From Antedon mediterranea (Eukaryota > Echinodermata > Crinoidea > Comatulida > Antedonidae), in contig NC_092671.1 of assembly GCF_964355755.1 (NCBI RefSeq), positions 15,967,501 to 16,031,500 on the forward strand: a DNA stretch of 64,000 bases, written 5' to 3'. The position numbers and the translations under genes were made by a program. Position 1 is the stretch's first letter. Each line of letters opens with the position of its first letter. The notes under the pieces are model-generated. The model did not search any database and was not told the DNA's origin. It was given only the letters and a program-made list of their open reading frames with translations. Positions 60,789-64,000 of the stretch are shown one piece after another.

Positions 60789-61460
60789 ACACGTTTCCGA
60801 ACTGGTCTAAATAAACCACATCAAACTCTGTTCGTAACGAACCGAAGAAAAACTTAATCCACAAACTGAGAAAAGAGTCGGACATAAACGGACACTTTGA
60901 AAATGTTCACCGATAGTGTTTATCCATCTAATTTCCAATACAATTTACTGGATCACAATAGCAATATATTCCAAAGAGTCCATATTGCTGTATATGGTTT
61001 AAGTAAACCTCTTTAGATGTATATATAAATATGTAAATATTCTCTTTTTATATCCTTTACACACTATATTACAAATACAGTATGTAGTAACTATGTTTGA
61101 TTTGCGATTTTTTTTGTGAATAGAAAACATGAGCAGTGAGACGCCTGTTTTTGCTTCCGACATGGCTGATATTCCTCACAAATAATATAATTTAAAAATA
61201 GCAATATTAATCTTTTTTAATGAAGCTTGGTTCCCACTAGAAAGTAACGAAAGGACGTAAACGCAACACAAGCATTTTAACCAATGACAAGCAAAGTTAT
61301 AGACAGTTAGCAATCACAAGCGAATAAGCCATCGCTTGTGATTGATCAATTTACTTGCGTTGCGTTACGTCCTTGTGTTGCGTCGCTAGTGGGAACCACG
61401 CTTTAGTTCTTGTTAATATTTTTCTGTAATTAATGTAATGTGTATTTGTTTGACAATAAA
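60789..61460 (+). terminator. CPT1 3' flank with polyadenylation signals
   Basis: AATAAA occurs at 60810-60815, close to the stop, and at 61455-61460 after a MITE. Which is used is not visible. No other gene is seen. Confidence 0.4.
61222..61406. mobile_element. MITE, family 1, copy 4
   Basis: AAGCTTGGTTCCCACTAG and the near inverse CTAGTGGGAACCACGCTT. Palindromic core with CAAGCGAATAAGCC. No reading frame of note. Confidence 0.75.
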
Positions 61461-61562
61461 AGAATAATATACTGTACAAAATGCAATTTTTAAAAAACAA
61501 ACTGATATCTTGGTACCGCAAGCGTTCTTTTAACTGATTTAAAACATCAGTGGCGTCTTTAT

Positions 61563-61775
61563 AAAGCTTAGTTCTCACTAGCGACGCATGGTAACGCAAC
61601 CTACCAAAATGCCCTTCCAATAATTGTGTTTTCCCCCGCCTGTATGAAATCAAACCTGCAATTTCTTCAGCGCTGTTGCGTCGTCGGTTCCCACTTGTGA
61701 TTATATCAAGTTATTTCACTTGTTCTTTGTGTCAATACGTTGCTGTGATTCGTTCTAGTGGGAACCACGCTTTAC
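61563..61775. mobile_element. MITE, family 1, copy 5
   Basis: Ends AAGCTTAGTTCTCACTAGCG and CTAGTGGGAACCACGCTTTA. The interior differs from copy 4, which lies only about 160 bp away. Confidence 0.7.
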
Positions 61776-64000
61776 TTTGGGATCGTCATCGATTCGGAAA
61801 CCATTGTAGGCCTACTCACCAGATCAGATCTGTACTAAAGTAAAGTGTTCTGTCACATGACGATAGGTAACCAATAACCGACACGCATAGAGTCTGCCAA
61901 TAGAGTATATGCATGTTAATGCATCACAAGTATAAATATCCAATCGCATATGTTTGTAATATTGTTTTTAATTACCAATTTTGCGTAGGCCTTAAATTAC
62001 ACACAGATATATTATATATTAATATTGCATTTAAAAATTTACCATACATTTACATATATTCTATATACATGAATAGTTAAGCTTTAAACGAATTTCAAAA
62101 AATGGTTATATATTGTATACTGTGTAAGCATTTCGGACAGGCCAAACATGTATTTCTCTATATCATACAAATATATTGAGTTGTAAAATAAATAATTCTT
62201 TTATAAAAAAAAAAAAAAAACAGGTTTGTGCAAAATGAATTGTTGCTTTAGACAAATGAGATTAGGAGTAAGTTACAATCTTACTTTATGTTTATATTTT
62301 GGGTGTTCTCAAATGTAAAAATTGTTCCAAAAGTCCCACAAAACATGCAAGGTCTAAATTTACTGGCTGCAGCCAATTATATGCATACCAAATTTCATGG
62401 GAGTGCACTTACTGTACCCACCTCTTCCGTGATACCGAAATTTGTTAAAAAATTACTATAATTGGTCCTATTTGAACAATTTCAAGTTAAATGAAACAAA
62501 AGTTATTGTTTCTACCTGCAGGATTTTGATCTATTTTGTTATGACACGCCAAATGTGCTAAAAATGTTTTCTTTATACAAATATTAAGCCAAATCGCCAT
62601 TTATAACCTGGACTACAATAGCTAATATGCATTACATTCAGCTACATATGGCATTTATCGATTCTAGCAGAAGCGCTGACACTATCAAACTAGTTTAACA
62701 AAAAAGTGTCTACCAAATATGGTAATGATATGCTTAAATATGGTACTGATATGACATCATGTCGATATATAAGCACATCACATTTGACAAATGTTCTGTA
62801 TACTTTTATATTATGTTGTGTGAAACAAAACTTGACAATAAAAGTACTAGTGATGGACATTTAGCTTTAAATGGCATTATCGACATAAATGCATTCTCAA
62901 AAGTAGATGACATCATATTAGGAAGGATTTTAATTGCAAATACTGTACTACTACTAATTTTCCAAAGCTATTCAATTTTACAATTAGATGCTGTAAAATT
63001 CAAAATTCAAATTCAAATCAAAGATATGCTAAAAAGTATTTGCGGCCACTGCATGGAATCAGTCCATCAATTTTATACTACCAATGACAAGACAGTCTTC
63101 TTATGTGAATATGCAAAAAGTTATTTTCATTGTAATAAAAAAATTAATTCAGCAACGACAATAGTATATTAAGCAAACTGTTGATGCGGCATAAACTGAG
63201 TGATGAATAGTAGGCCGACACTGTATAAATAATTCATACACCGTGTACGCCTAGGAATGAATATGTTATACAGTACTATCCAGAATTGAGTAACGTTTTT
63301 TTTTTGGGTAAAATAAATGATGGATTTTTATATAATACACACACTATAATATTCCCCAATAACCTTAAATACAAGTTGTACATTCTTTAAAATCATAGCT
63401 ACTTTAAGCAGTAGCCAAATAACTATGATGAAATACACCTCATTTTAATGTATAGAGCACCATATAAAATGTTTACATCTCTTAATCTTTCCCCAAAATA
63501 TAAGAACTATGTACAGTACCATCTGGTAACATATTATTTTTACCAGTTTTGAGAAGAGTAGAATAGAATATATGCCGCAGATCCTTGCTGTAATTATAAA
63601 CGAGAAAGAAATCATTTATCATGTTGTCCATTTACCAAATTTCACATAATTAAATGGTTTATTACTTTCATTATTACACTTTTAGTAGAGGAATATTCTA
63701 TTTTAGTAGGAAATCTAAACAGCGGATCAGGGTTCCAACTCTAATGTGTATAGAACAAGTTTTTATGATCATGAAACAGAAGAGGAAGGACAGGTACTTT
63801 TCAACCACAGAGTCATTATCCATCATGATTACCAGTTTACCAAATCAAACCACCCAAATTTATTTTTTTTTAGCTTTTATTTTATTTTTTTTTTAAATTG
63901 CTCCGTATTCCAACGTGTTGCATAAAATCAATATTTGCCCTAACTAACAAACATGCTTATAAAATTTATTGAGTGTAGTTTATAAGGCATATTAGAGACG
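61776..64000. other. AT-rich DNA without a recognised gene
   Basis: It contains one truncated MITE (62670-62790), a poly-A run near 62205-62220 and homopolymer T runs near 63300 and 63890. The 137-codon frame at 62759-63172 begins inside the MITE and resembles nothing I know. Confidence 0.5.
62670..62790. mobile_element. MITE, family 2, copy 5 (truncated)
   Basis: GACACTATCAAACTAGTTT, AAATATGGTAATGATATG and AAGCACATCACATTTG are present in family order. The right end is missing. Confidence 0.55.

Noticed and set aside
62759-63172. 137-codon open frame
   Set aside because: It starts inside a truncated MITE, has biased AT-rich composition, no recognisable domain and no clear promoter or splice pattern.
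63450-63760. Possible minus-strand LINE remnant
   Set aside because: Some protein-like words appear, but none long or specific enough to assign.

Overview
This window looks like nuclear DNA of an invertebrate animal, most likely a deuterostome such as an echinoderm. It is AT-rich, has genes with many short exons and GT-AG introns, and carries antisense 28S/5.8S rDNA, a Mag/SURL-like Ty3 retrotransposon, LINEs, a tRNA-headed SINE and several MITE families. The frequent 'aggccta' word fits an echinoderm, but the species cannot be fixed from sequence alone.

Layout. 1-1954 is the end of a ribosomal RNA unit on the minus strand (5' part of 28S, ITS2, 5.8S, part of ITS1). 1955-5543 is a decayed Ty3-type element: a probable LTR, gag-protease and RT-RNase H-integrase, with two in-frame stops and one frameshift. 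It is cut off inside the integrase core, where a satellite array begins. 5543-25193 is a 19.65 kb array of about 38 monomers with four nested periods: a 98-bp subunit, 471/569/570-bp monomers, a 1610-bp triplet and a 7482-bp super-repeat present twice almost unchanged. 25194-32126 is a repeat landscape: a 3.5 kb segment bounded by about 320-bp inverted arms and holding a decayed reading frame, a possible orphan first exon, and a 5'-truncated Tx1/L1-type LINE.

Gene 1 (32179-52229, plus strand) can be assembled by eye into 30 exons with continuous phase. It encodes about 994 residues: a signal peptide, 15 antistasin-type domains, four EGF-like domains, four copies of an unnamed two-exon cysteine-rich module, and a C-terminal TIL domain with a short VWC-like tail. 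It looks like a secreted multi-headed protease inhibitor or matrix protein. Its introns carry MITEs, a SINE, LINE scraps, a 50-bp minisatellite of about 53 copies and a duplicated 455-bp segment. A four-exon cassette (EGF plus three antistasin domains) is tandemly duplicated.

Gene 2 (54572-60788, plus strand) is a carnitine O-palmitoyltransferase 1 (CPT1) with two membrane segments and an intact catalytic centre, in 17 exons. The extreme N-terminal regulatory segment was not found. The 3' end of its second recognised exon, including the 5' splice site, is tandemly amplified in 41-bp steps, giving eight potential donor sites. 60789-64000 holds the 3' flank, two adjacent MITEs and unassigned AT-rich DNA. 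The two genes are neighbours in the same orientation, and nothing in the sequence suggests they work together.
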